A stretch of 64,000 bases of DNA, taken from Bacillus sp. FJAT-49711. Lineage in GTDB: Bacteria; Bacillota; Bacilli; Bacillales; Bacillaceae_C. The stretch's first letter is position 1. Each line of letters begins with the position of its first letter. The position numbers were made by a program, and so were the translations under genes. The notes beneath the pieces were generated by a model that worked only from the letters and a program-made list of their open reading frames with translations, did no database searches and was not told where the DNA came from. This document shows positions 30,987-38,354 of this stretch, one piece after another. Location of the stretch: contig NZ_JAGYPL010000002.1 in the NCBI RefSeq assembly GCF_018343715.1, positions 752,364-816,363 of the forward strand, read 5' to 3'.

Positions 30987-33806
30987 TTAAGCTAGTGCCA
31001 GCAAATTATGCAAATCCTCATTTGAAAGCTCCGTTACCCATTGATCGCTGCGTATAATTTCCTCATTTAATGCTTGTTTCTTCTCCAGCATCAAATCAAT
31101 TCTTTCTTCCAAAGTTCCAGTTGTAATAAACTTATGCACATGAACGAAACGATTCTGTCCAATTCGGTAGGCACGGTCGGTCGCTTGATTTTCCACCGCC
31201 GGATTCCACCAACGATCATAATGGATGACGTGATTAGCAGCTGTTAAATTCAGTCCGGTTCCACCTGCTTTTAAAGAAAGAAGGAAAAATGGGAAATCAC
31301 CCTCCTGGAAACGCCCCACATAATGATCCCTTTGTGCTTTTGGCATACTGCCATTTAAGAAAGGCACCTTAATTTTGTATCGTTCTTCCAATATTTTGCG
31401 AATCATTTCGCCCATTCCAATGTATTGGGTGAAGATGATGCATGCTTCACCTGTTTCCATAATAGCATCTGCCAGTTCAACTAAAGTCGCAATTTTGTTC
31501 GAACGATTAATGATATTTTCAGGAAGCTCTTCTTTTAAATAAAGAGCGGGGTGGTTACAAAGCTGTTTTAGCTTGCTTAACATTTGTAAAATCAAGCCTT
31601 TTCTTTCGAAAACCGATAAGGTCTCAATTTTACTAAATGTATCTTGAACAAGGTCTTCATAAAGGGCAGCTTGCTCAGTCGTCAATGCACAATATTCTTT
31701 TTGCTCAAGCTTATCAGGTAAGTTCAATTCCACTTCAGGATCTTTTTTCGTACGTCTTAGTAAAAATGGTCTGATCAGCTTTTGCAGCTCATGAATTTTC
31801 TTTTCAGATCCGTCTCTCTCAATCGGCAATATATATTTCTTTTGAAATTGACCGAAAGTTCCTAAGTAGCCATGGTTAATAAAATCAAAGATTGACCATA
31901 ACTCAGAAAGGCGGTTCTCCATTGGAGTACCTGTTAAAGCGATATGGTGCATCCCTTTAAACTTTCGAATTGCTCTCGACTGCTTCGTTTCTGCATTTTT
32001 AATATTTTGTGCTTCATCAAGCGCAATCGTGCTCCATTTTATAGATAAAAATTCTTCCGAATCTAGATGGGAAAGTCCATAGCTTGTGAGTACAATATCC
32101 GCTTGTTTTGTCATTTCAACAAACGATTCTTCCTTCTCCCTGTTGGAACCGTAATGTAAAACGACATTTAGACTCGGAGCGAATCGCTCTAATTCACGTT
32201 GCCAATTGCCAAGTACGGAAGTTGGGCAAATGATTAAGGCAGGCGTCTCGTTTGCTTCTTTATATTTAACATGTAATAAATAGCTGATGAGCTGAATCGT
32301 TTTTCCAAGACCCATATCATCTGCAAGGCATGCACCGAAACCAAATTGTCTGAGGAAAACAAGCCAGTTTAATCCTAGTTGCTGATATGGCCTCAGTTGC
32401 CCTAATAATGTGTCGGGAACATCGACAAAAGGTATTTCGGAAACAGTATTTAGTTGTCTGAGCATCTTTTTTAAAGATTGATTCAATTCAATTTTAATTT
32501 GAGCGAAAGCACGAGGGTCGAATTCATCGATATCCATATCCGCATTTTCATCTTCGTCGCCCAATGCAAAAATATCTTGAACGCGCAACCCTTCCTTTTT
32601 CGCCTGTTCCATTAACGTTTGGATGTGCGCAATCATTTTTGGATCAAGCTTCACCCAACGACCTCTGATTTTCACAAGCCTTCTTTGTTCTTGGACAAGT
32701 GATTGGAATTCATCTTCAGAAAGATCCGTGCCATTCATTGAAAGCCGCCAATCGAAATTTAACATTGAATCTAGTCCAACAAAGGAAGGACGGTAATTGG
32801 TTCCGGTTTGTTTTACCCTTGCTTTTACCGTCATATTCGCGGCACGCATTGCTTCCCACCATGAAGGGAGCAGGATTTCTACACCAAGGGCATGTAGTTT
32901 TTCACTTGCATCCGTAAGGAAATTCCAAGCTAATGGCTCGTCGAGTTCATGAATAATCCCATTTTCCCCTTGAAGCCACGGAAACAATTTTAACCAGCGG
33001 TCTTCTTCAGCGTAAACGGAATCCAAAAAGGAAAGCCACCGTTTAGGAAAGCGTTTATGCTCAGATAACGGATAGATTCGTTCTGGATTTTTTACGTCGC
33101 GAAGCACAGTCTCCAGAATCCATGGTTCTTCGTCTTCATCTGGTTCAGTTAAACGAAGTCCGAGAGCAAAAGGCATAGAAACCTCAGTTGTGCCAATCCA
33201 TTCTTGCCAGCGATCTTCATCAAAATAAGCATCAAGCTCCTCGGCGGATAACGGGCTGAGCTTAAGAAGTTCTATCTTTTTCGCTAATGTATCGCCTTCA
33301 TGCCCTTGCTCCAAATAAATCGATAGTGCATGATGAAAAAAGCGTGTGACGAACTGCTCCATCGTTTCTCCATGAAAAGGCTGCTCCCAAAAACCAGCAG
33401 AAAATTCCTCCCAAATCATTTCAGGTACTTTCCATTTAAAGACCGAATCATCATCATTCGTGAATTGTGGAAGCCATTTTCCAGAATAAATCGCCTCGAG
33501 AATGACAGATGAAACGGCAAAGAGTGCATCTCCTGGCTCATCCCAATACCAAGTAATGAGAGAACTAAACCGTTCATTTCCAAGAAGCGTCAATAATTCA
33601 TAACTATTCAGCTCAACTCCAGCGTGATGATCTCGCTCCTTTGTTTCGATGAAAGAACCATAGAAGCTCTCCTCATGCCAAAGAAAAAGCTGCTGACTCC
33701 ATCGAGAGGGAGGGACCATAGCTGACTCTTCGTTTAGTGCATATATGAAAAATGAACCCATATCCAGGGGGATTACATGAAGTTGGATTTTATCAAGATT
33801 CATCAT
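30987..33806 (-). CDS. ywqA: SNF2-family DNA helicase/translocase (YwqA-like)
   Basis: 939 residues. The N-terminal ~430 residues form the bacterial SNF2-associated region. Then come the two RecA-like lobes: Walker A ADDMGLGKTIQ near residue 500, DEAQ in ALDEAQNIKN, motif III ALTGTPMENRLSELW, and the helicase C-terminal lobe with SLKAGGTGLNLTAANHVIHYDRWWNPAVE and QATDRAYRIGQ. Such enzymes move along duplex DNA using ATP, without strand separation. It starts three bases after the SWIM protein gene, so both are one operon, as ywqA/ywqB in B. subtilis. The precise role is unknown; DNA repair or transcription recycling is plausible. Confidence 0.93.
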   Translation of the reverse strand: MMNLDKIQLHVIPLDMGSFFIYALNEESAMVPPSRWSQQLFLWHEESFYGSFIETKERDHHAGVELNSYELLTLLGNERFSSLITWYWDEPGDALFAVSSVILEAIYSGKWLPQFTNDDDSVFKWKVPEMIWEEFSAGFWEQPFHGETMEQFVTRFFHHALSIYLEQGHEGDTLAKKIELLKLSPLSAEELDAYFDEDRWQEWIGTTEVSMPFALGLRLTEPDEDEEPWILETVLRDVKNPERIYPLSEHKRFPKRWLSFLDSVYAEEDRWLKLFPWLQGENGIIHELDEPLAWNFLTDASEKLHALGVEILLPSWWEAMRAANMTVKARVKQTGTNYRPSFVGLDSMLNFDWRLSMNGTDLSEDEFQSLVQEQRRLVKIRGRWVKLDPKMIAHIQTLMEQAKKEGLRVQDIFALGDEDENADMDIDEFDPRAFAQIKIELNQSLKKMLRQLNTVSEIPFVDVPDTLLGQLRPYQQLGLNWLVFLRQFGFGACLADDMGLGKTIQLISYLLHVKYKEANETPALIICPTSVLGNWQRELERFAPSLNVVLHYGSNREKEESFVEMTKQADIVLTSYGLSHLDSEEFLSIKWSTIALDEAQNIKNAETKQSRAIRKFKGMHHIALTGTPMENRLSELWSIFDFINHGYLGTFGQFQKKYILPIERDGSEKKIHELQKLIRPFLLRRTKKDPEVELNLPDKLEQKEYCALTTEQAALYEDLVQDTFSKIETLSVFERKGLILQMLSKLKQLCNHPALYLKEELPENIINRSNKIATLVELADAIMETGEACIIFTQYIGMGEMIRKILEERYKIKVPFLNGSMPKAQRDHYVGRFQEGDFPFFLLSLKAGGTGLNLTAANHVIHYDRWWNPAVENQATDRAYRIGQNRFVHVHKFITTGTLEERIDLMLEKKQALNEEIIRSDQWVTELSNEDLHNLLALA

Positions 33807-33809
33807 GGA

Positions 33810-35414
33810 TTAAGTCCTTTCATTTTGAGAGTCAATTACGAGCTTGCCTCTAATGCATTCTTCCTGGAAAGCACGCAAGCGTTTCGTATTATTTAGCAAT
33901 GTTGATAAATAAAGCTCCCATTGCTTTAGTTTTTTTTCCTTTTTATAAAGCTTTTGCAGTCTCTTCAAATAGCGAACAGCCCGTTTATACGAGTCGCGGC
34001 CACGGTTGTTAATGAGGGAAGTGATCGTTTCGTGATATAGCGGCTTGAGCGCAGCTGGATCGTGCTTTGAAACAATATCAATCGTGTGACGATCAATAAT
34101 ATCTATACTATTTTTTGAATAAACTTGAAGCTCTGCCCATTTCTTATAATCTTGTTTGCCGAGTAAATACTCATTATATTGAAAGCGGCTGTAAGGCAAT
34201 AATTTCATATAAACTCTTTCCAAAAGGGAAGAATCGAGATTCAAGACAGTATTGCTGTCTAAAATTTGAAACAGTGCTCTAGTAAATTGTGCTTGTTCAT
34301 AGCTGTGGGCTAAAGAGGAAATAAATGTTGTAATCTGATCGATGAAAATAGGCAAATAATGATTGAGACGCCCTTTAGCACGATCACTTTGCAGCAATTT
34401 CATCCATCGTAAAGCATATGGAGCAATGGCAGAACCTAGCTCTTTCATATGGCGGATAGCTGCATCATCCTCTTCCAACATAATGGCAATATGAATAAAA
34501 GCAATGTCTATTCGATCATCGTGCTCCTTATCCATGTTCGCCTTAAGACGGTCCCATTCCTGAAGTAAGTCTCGTCTTTTTTTAAACAAAGCCGACCAAA
34601 GCTTCATGTAAATATCGGTATATTCAGTTGGAAAAACCGTTTCTTCTTCCAAAAAATGATGACTGTTCTCACGTAAAAAATGAAAATATTCGTCAAACGC
34701 AAATGGAGAGGCAGTCGTAGCAATTTTAGATAAAGCCTCATCTGCTTCCTCAAGCATCTGCTCAGCGAAAGTACTTAAATGAGCCTGCTTTTTTGGTTCG
34801 GAGGCGAGCGAGTTAATGACTTTCAACGATTCACATGCAGCAAATAGCTGAAATAAAGGCTTCCATTCCCGTTCAACTGGCGCAAATCCAAGCAACCGTT
34901 TATAACAAACCCTTGCCCATTCCTCAAGCTGATAAAAATTCTTAGCTGAGACATTAGCGTACGCACTTTGAATACGCTCTATCCATTGCTCCGGACCATT
35001 TTCCATTTGGGGAGGCATCTTTTTTAACAAATCAGAGCCACGCTGTAAAGTAGAAAGAACGTCGGCAATCTGATAATGACTTTTCCATTCCTGCAGCCAT
35101 AAAAAGACACTTTGCGCTCTGCTCAAAACAGTGAAAAATAACGCGACTTGATGTCGGCAAATTCCTTGTTCTGGGCATGTGCACGTACTAAGTGATGGAT
35201 GTTCGAAAACCAACTCCACATTTACAGGAGTGACATCCTGAACCTTAGCATCAACTTTTTCATTAGAGAATTTCACTCCGTAAACAAGCTGCTGACGAAA
35301 AAGTATCATCCCTTTTTGAATGAGCTTTTCATGCACCTCACTCCTAGGATCAAGCAGACCTTTAAGTTCTTGGCTATAAGATTTTATATTTGTAAGCAGT
35401 TGCTGATTATACAT
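33810..35414 (-). CDS. ywqB: SWIM zinc finger protein (YwqB-like)
   Basis: 534 residues. The SWIM motif (CxC...CxH) is near residue 70: STCTCPEQGICRHQVALFF. The remaining ~430 residues are helical without recognised domains. SWIM fingers are thought to mediate DNA or protein contact and often pair with SNF2 translocases, as here. The ATG has AGGAGGT-type sequence upstream, and a promoter is visible at 35437-35466 on the minus strand. It is translationally coupled to the helicase gene. Confidence 0.88.
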   Translation of the reverse strand: MYNQQLLTNIKSYSQELKGLLDPRSEVHEKLIQKGMILFRQQLVYGVKFSNEKVDAKVQDVTPVNVELVFEHPSLSTCTCPEQGICRHQVALFFTVLSRAQSVFLWLQEWKSHYQIADVLSTLQRGSDLLKKMPPQMENGPEQWIERIQSAYANVSAKNFYQLEEWARVCYKRLLGFAPVEREWKPLFQLFAACESLKVINSLASEPKKQAHLSTFAEQMLEEADEALSKIATTASPFAFDEYFHFLRENSHHFLEEETVFPTEYTDIYMKLWSALFKKRRDLLQEWDRLKANMDKEHDDRIDIAFIHIAIMLEEDDAAIRHMKELGSAIAPYALRWMKLLQSDRAKGRLNHYLPIFIDQITTFISSLAHSYEQAQFTRALFQILDSNTVLNLDSSLLERVYMKLLPYSRFQYNEYLLGKQDYKKWAELQVYSKNSIDIIDRHTIDIVSKHDPAALKPLYHETITSLINNRGRDSYKRAVRYLKRLQKLYKKEKKLKQWELYLSTLLNNTKRLRAFQEECIRGKLVIDSQNERT

Positions 35415-35436
35415 AATAATAAACCTCCAAAACCTT

Positions 35437-35466
35437 ATTATACCGCTATTTCCACTCGTTTGTCAC
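35437..35466 (-). promoter_or_regulatory. Promoter of the ywqB-ywqA operon
   Basis: Read on the minus strand: GTGACA, 18-bp spacer, TATAAT, about 22 bp before the ywqB start. Confidence 0.6.
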
Positions 35467-35492
35467 TATGACGAGTAGATCGGTTTTGAAAC

Positions 35493-35524
35493 GCAAAAAA
35501 AACCGCCAAGTTTGACGGTTTTTG
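35493..35524 (-). terminator. Terminator of the LysM-NlpC/P60 gene
   Basis: On the minus strand, stem AAAAACCG / CGGTTTTT continuing into a run of T. It lies 175 bp past the stop of the LysM protein gene, beyond a dispersed repeat. Confidence 0.65.
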
Positions 35525-35548
35525 GTAGAAAATATGAATAAAACTATT

Positions 35549-35697
35549 TGTCTAGCTAAAGTGCCGATGACTAGTAAATTACTTGTCTTTTTCTGTACGA
35601 TAAGTCAGCATCGACTCGTCGTCATGTCCAGCTCCAGTCCCTTTGAGTCAAATAACCTGAGGATTGTCAGGGCTGATTAGGCAACTTTCGCTTTTTT
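35549..35697 (-). repeat. Dispersed intergenic repeat, copy D (inverted, diverged)
   Basis: Read on the minus strand it carries GACTGGAGCTGGACATGACG, GAGTCGATGCTGACTTATCG and an AAAAAAGCGAAAGTTGCC-like end, matching copies A-C in the atp region. It lies directly downstream of the LysM protein gene. Confidence 0.6.
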
Positions 35698-35698
35698 A

Positions 35699-36766
35699 TT
35701 AATAAAACTTCTTAAATCCATTTAATTTACTTTGCCAATAGGAAGTGTTTAAGTTAGAGATTTCAACACCGTTGTCTCCAGCATGAATAAAATTATCATT
35801 TCCTAGGTAAATTCCCATATGAGAGATTCCAGAGCGATACGTATTTTCAAAGAATACAATATCACCAGGCTGAGGTTTATTGACATAATAGGAACGATCA
35901 TAGTACCCATCAGTACTGTAACGAGCAATTTTCTTTCCAGCTTGATTGAAAACATAGTAAATCAATCCGCTGCAATCAAATCCTGATAGAGTTGTGCCGC
36001 CCCATACATACTTTGTGCCGATCACACTTTTTGCAACATTGATAATTGCGGAAACATCTTCTGTTACTTTAGGAGTTTCTACTTTCTGAGCTGGCTTTGA
36101 CTCAGTCACAGCTTTTTTTTCAGCAACTTTTAAAACTTGTCCAACACGAATCAAATCGGAACTAAGTCCATTCAATGATTTGATTTCTTTAACAGTCGTG
36201 CCATATTGAACGGCAATTTTACTAAGAGTATCTCCAGAAACAACCTTATATGTACCAGTTGTTGTCGGTACAGAGTTATTATTTTTTACAGTTTCAGTTT
36301 TCGGAGCCGGGTTCGCTGCAACAACTTGCTTAGCAGTTGAAACCTTCAACACTTGTCCAGGATGGATCAAGTCGCTTTTAAGTTTATTCCATTCATATAA
36401 CTGAGCTACTGTAACCTTATAATTAGCAGCAATTTTACTTAGAGTATCTCCAGATTTAATCGTATATGTTGCTGCCGCAGCAGGTTGCTCAGTTTTTGGT
36501 TTTGCAGGCTGTTTCGTTTGAACAGTCTGTTTTGGCTGTTCTTTTTTAACGTCCGCAGAAGAAACTAGTAAAACTTGTTTTGGGTATATTAGATCACTTT
36601 TCAACCGATTCAATTCTATTAAATGGTTGACAGTTGTATTGTAACTCGAGGCAATTTTCCAAAGAGAGTCTCCACTTTTCACTTCATGAGAAGCGGCAGA
36701 AGCATTTCCAGTGAAAGAGGCAGCCAAAAACACAGCAGTCGCTGTTGTTACTACTTTTTTACGCAT
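35699..36766 (-). CDS. Secreted NlpC/P60 peptidoglycan endopeptidase with three LysM domains
   Basis: 355 residues. Signal peptide (1-24, ending NASAA). Three LysM wall-binding domains at about 27-70, 98-141 and 170-213 (each KSGDSLWKIA or SGDTLSKIA), joined by Gln/Lys/Pro/Thr linkers. The C-terminal NlpC/P60 domain (about 235-355) has the catalytic Cys in GFDCSGLIYYV, His in SHMGIYLG and a third polar site in FIHAGDNG. It cuts D-Glu to diaminopimelate bonds in stem peptides. It resembles LytE/LytF/CwlS of B. subtilis. It is divergent from a second NlpC/P60 gene with a WalR-like site between. Confidence 0.94.
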   Translation of the reverse strand: MRKKVVTTATAVFLAASFTGNASAASHEVKSGDSLWKIASSYNTTVNHLIELNRLKSDLIYPKQVLLVSSADVKKEQPKQTVQTKQPAKPKTEQPAAAATYTIKSGDTLSKIAANYKVTVAQLYEWNKLKSDLIHPGQVLKVSTAKQVVAANPAPKTETVKNNNSVPTTTGTYKVVSGDTLSKIAVQYGTTVKEIKSLNGLSSDLIRVGQVLKVAEKKAVTESKPAQKVETPKVTEDVSAIINVAKSVIGTKYVWGGTTLSGFDCSGLIYYVFNQAGKKIARYSTDGYYDRSYYVNKPQPGDIVFFENTYRSGISHMGIYLGNDNFIHAGDNGVEISNLNTSYWQSKLNGFKKFY

Positions 36767-36836
36767 TAATCTTAGTCCCCCTAGATCTCTTTTCTTTAGG
36801 CAATTTTAGCACGAAAATATGGATTCTTTGTCAAAT

Positions 36837-36852
36837 ATTACAAATTGTAACA
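36837..36852 (-). promoter_or_regulatory. WalR-like site upstream of the LysM hydrolase
   Basis: On the minus strand TGTTAC-N4-TGTAAT, the WalR half-sites with a spacer of four and not five. It lies about 70 bp before the start codon, upstream of a TTGACA and an extended -10 TGCTAAAAT (36804-36835). Confidence 0.35.
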
Positions 36853-36996
36853 TGATTTTAATGTTAGTTCCATATATTTACATATTATGAGACTGAAAGT
36901 TCTACAAATATGAATGAAATCTAGTAAAAATGAATTAAGTGTAATATGTCAAAAGATGTACAAATTTACAATTGTGTGACGATATTGCAATCATAT

Positions 36997-37013
36997 TGTT
37001 ACGCAATTGTAAA
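36997..37013 (+). promoter_or_regulatory. WalR-like box upstream of the small NlpC/P60 gene
   Basis: TGTTAC-N5-TGTAAA, an exact fit to TGTWAH-N5-TGTWAH. It ends next to the -35 region of an extended -10 promoter (TGCTATGAT, -10 hexamer at 37036-37041), the usual place for an activator. Confidence 0.5.
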
Positions 37014-37118
37014 ATAAACTATTAATTTCTTGTGCTATGATTATCTTGTCAAAATTACCAAATTTAACTAATAGAGACATATAAAATATAGATATTTAGA
37101 CAGGGGAAAACTAGTAAA

Positions 37119-37586
37119 ATGTCAACTGTAAAAAAAGCATTGTTGTCGTTACTTGCCGTAGTGATGTTCACAGTAATCGCTGTTCAGCCTGAAGCTGCAA
37201 GTGCAGCCGCAAAAAAACCATCGGCGAGCGCAATTGTTAAACAAGGGAAGAAATACCTAGGAGTTAGATACGTTTACGGAGGATCAAGCCCAAAAGGTTT
37301 TGACTGCTCTGGATTTACATCATATACCTTTAAACAAAAAGGAATGAAATTACCGCGAACTGCTGCCGATCAATACAAAAAAGGGAAAGCAGTAAGCAAA
37401 AAGAACCTAAAAGCTGGAGACTTAGTTTTCTTTAAAACATCCTCCACTAAAAAAGTCTCACATGTAGGAATCTACATCGGAGGAAACAAATTCATCCATT
37501 CAGCCGGCAAAGGCGTTGCAATCACATCCATCAATGACCCATATTATTGGAAATCCCGCTACGTCGGAGCGAAAAGAGTCCTATAA
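37119..37586 (+). CDS. Secreted NlpC/P60 endopeptidase, single domain
   Basis: 155 residues. A signal peptide (about 1-30, AVVMFTVIAVQPEAASAAA) precedes one NlpC/P60 domain with no wall-binding module. The catalytic Cys is in GFDCSGFTSYTF, and His is in VSHVGIYIGG, with FIHSAGKGV as the third site. It should cleave peptidoglycan stem peptides outside the cell. The basic C-terminal half could hold it to the wall. A WalR-like box upstream suggests control by the WalKR system. A strong terminator follows. Confidence 0.94.
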   Translation: MSTVKKALLSLLAVVMFTVIAVQPEAASAAAKKPSASAIVKQGKKYLGVRYVYGGSSPKGFDCSGFTSYTFKQKGMKLPRTAADQYKKGKAVSKKNLKAGDLVFFKTSSTKKVSHVGIYIGGNKFIHSAGKGVAITSINDPYYWKSRYVGAKRVL

Positions 37587-37591
37587 TTAGA

Positions 37592-37625
37592 ATCCGTTAG
37601 GTATTGTACCTAGCGGGTTTTTTTG
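37592..37625 (+). terminator. Terminator of the small NlpC/P60 gene
   Basis: Stem CCGTTAGGTA / TACCTAGCGG with a three-base loop and seven T. Confidence 0.88.
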
Positions 37626-37679
37626 TGTTTGCGGGAGTTCTTGTATTTGCATTCTGTTTCGTATTCACTGGGAAAGTGT

Positions 37680-37990
37680 ATGAGAAATCGTGATGGGTCG
37701 TTGAATGTGCCCTGCGTATCGAAAAAGTTAGTCAAGAGGTCACGATGAAATATTCAAAATGCCCTTCACCGTGTTAAAAGCAGTAAAACTGTCCAATTGA
37801 ACTTCTCAAATTGCCCTTTATCTTCTGAAGAAGTCAAAGTTGTCCAATTAATCATCCTTAGTGACGGTTCCCGCAACAGTTTATATTTTCCTGTCCGATT
37901 GAACTTCTCAAATAACCTATCTCATGAAATTTCGATATTTTCCCATCCGATTAAACACGAAAAGTAAAATGCTCTCCATCTCAATTTTGG
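37680..37990. repeat. Degenerate repeat tract related to the 52-bp array
   Basis: AATGTGCCCTGCGTATCGAA followed by AGAGGTCACGATGAAATATT parallels the 25761 array unit (GTGCCCTT...TCGAACTT...GAGGTCACGAATA). Further along, GTCCAATTGAACTTCTCAAA recurs in diverged form (GTCCGATTGAACTTCTCAAA). No strict period remains. No gene is seen in this part of the 768-bp gap. Confidence 0.4.
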
Positions 37991-38183
37991 TTTGTTTATA
38001 GATTGTAAGTTTCAATCAAACCCAATTCAGGCCCTAAAGACTAGATAGCTTTCGTTATCAATCTATTTTTTTACATCTTTCACCAAAAAAATGGACTTTT
38101 TGGCATATAAATATAAACAAAAATGGTAAGGTGTGGTAGCATGGTAACGGTTACGGCGTATTCCCGATTATTCCAACTGCACA

Positions 38184-38289
38184 ACTTAACTAAATACGAA
38201 AAAGGCAAAATCATTGAAAAATGATGACGCAAAGCTAAAGGGGCTAATGTGTAGACGTACACGATGCCAGCCAGTTACCGAAATTTAGA
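38184..38289 (+). ncRNA. Cyclic-di-GMP-I (GEMM-I) riboswitch aptamer
   Basis: The conserved core is visible in order: GGCAAA (38204-38209), a P2 hairpin TCATT-GAAA-AATGA with a GNRA tetraloop, GACGCAAAGC (38226-38235), a P3 arm, and GCCAGCCAGTTACCG (38266-38280). P1 pairs CTAAAT (38190-38195) with ATTTAG (38283-38288). The aptamer is followed by an intrinsic terminator and then by a c-di-GMP turnover gene. GEMM-I RNAs bind c-di-GMP and control transcription termination in many Bacilli and Clostridia. Confidence 0.9.
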
Positions 38290-38294
38290 CTAGT

Positions 38295-38329
38295 AAACTC
38301 TTTTTCGGTTATCGAAAAAGAGTTTTTTT
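38295..38329 (+). terminator. Riboswitch expression-platform terminator
   Basis: A 12-bp stem (AACTCTTTTTCG / CGAAAAAGAGTT) with a GTTAT loop and seven T. Bases 38303-38309 (TTTCGGT) can instead pair with ACCGAAA at 38277-38283, which overlaps the 3' strand of P1, giving a plausible antiterminator. Ligand-stabilised P1 would then favour termination. Confidence 0.75.
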
Positions 38330-38354
38330 AATTTTCAAAAAGGAGAGGATTATA

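Noticed and set aside
38080-38262. 60-codon minus-strand frame over the riboswitch
   Set aside because: The sequence is explained by the GEMM-I aptamer; no ribosome binding site.
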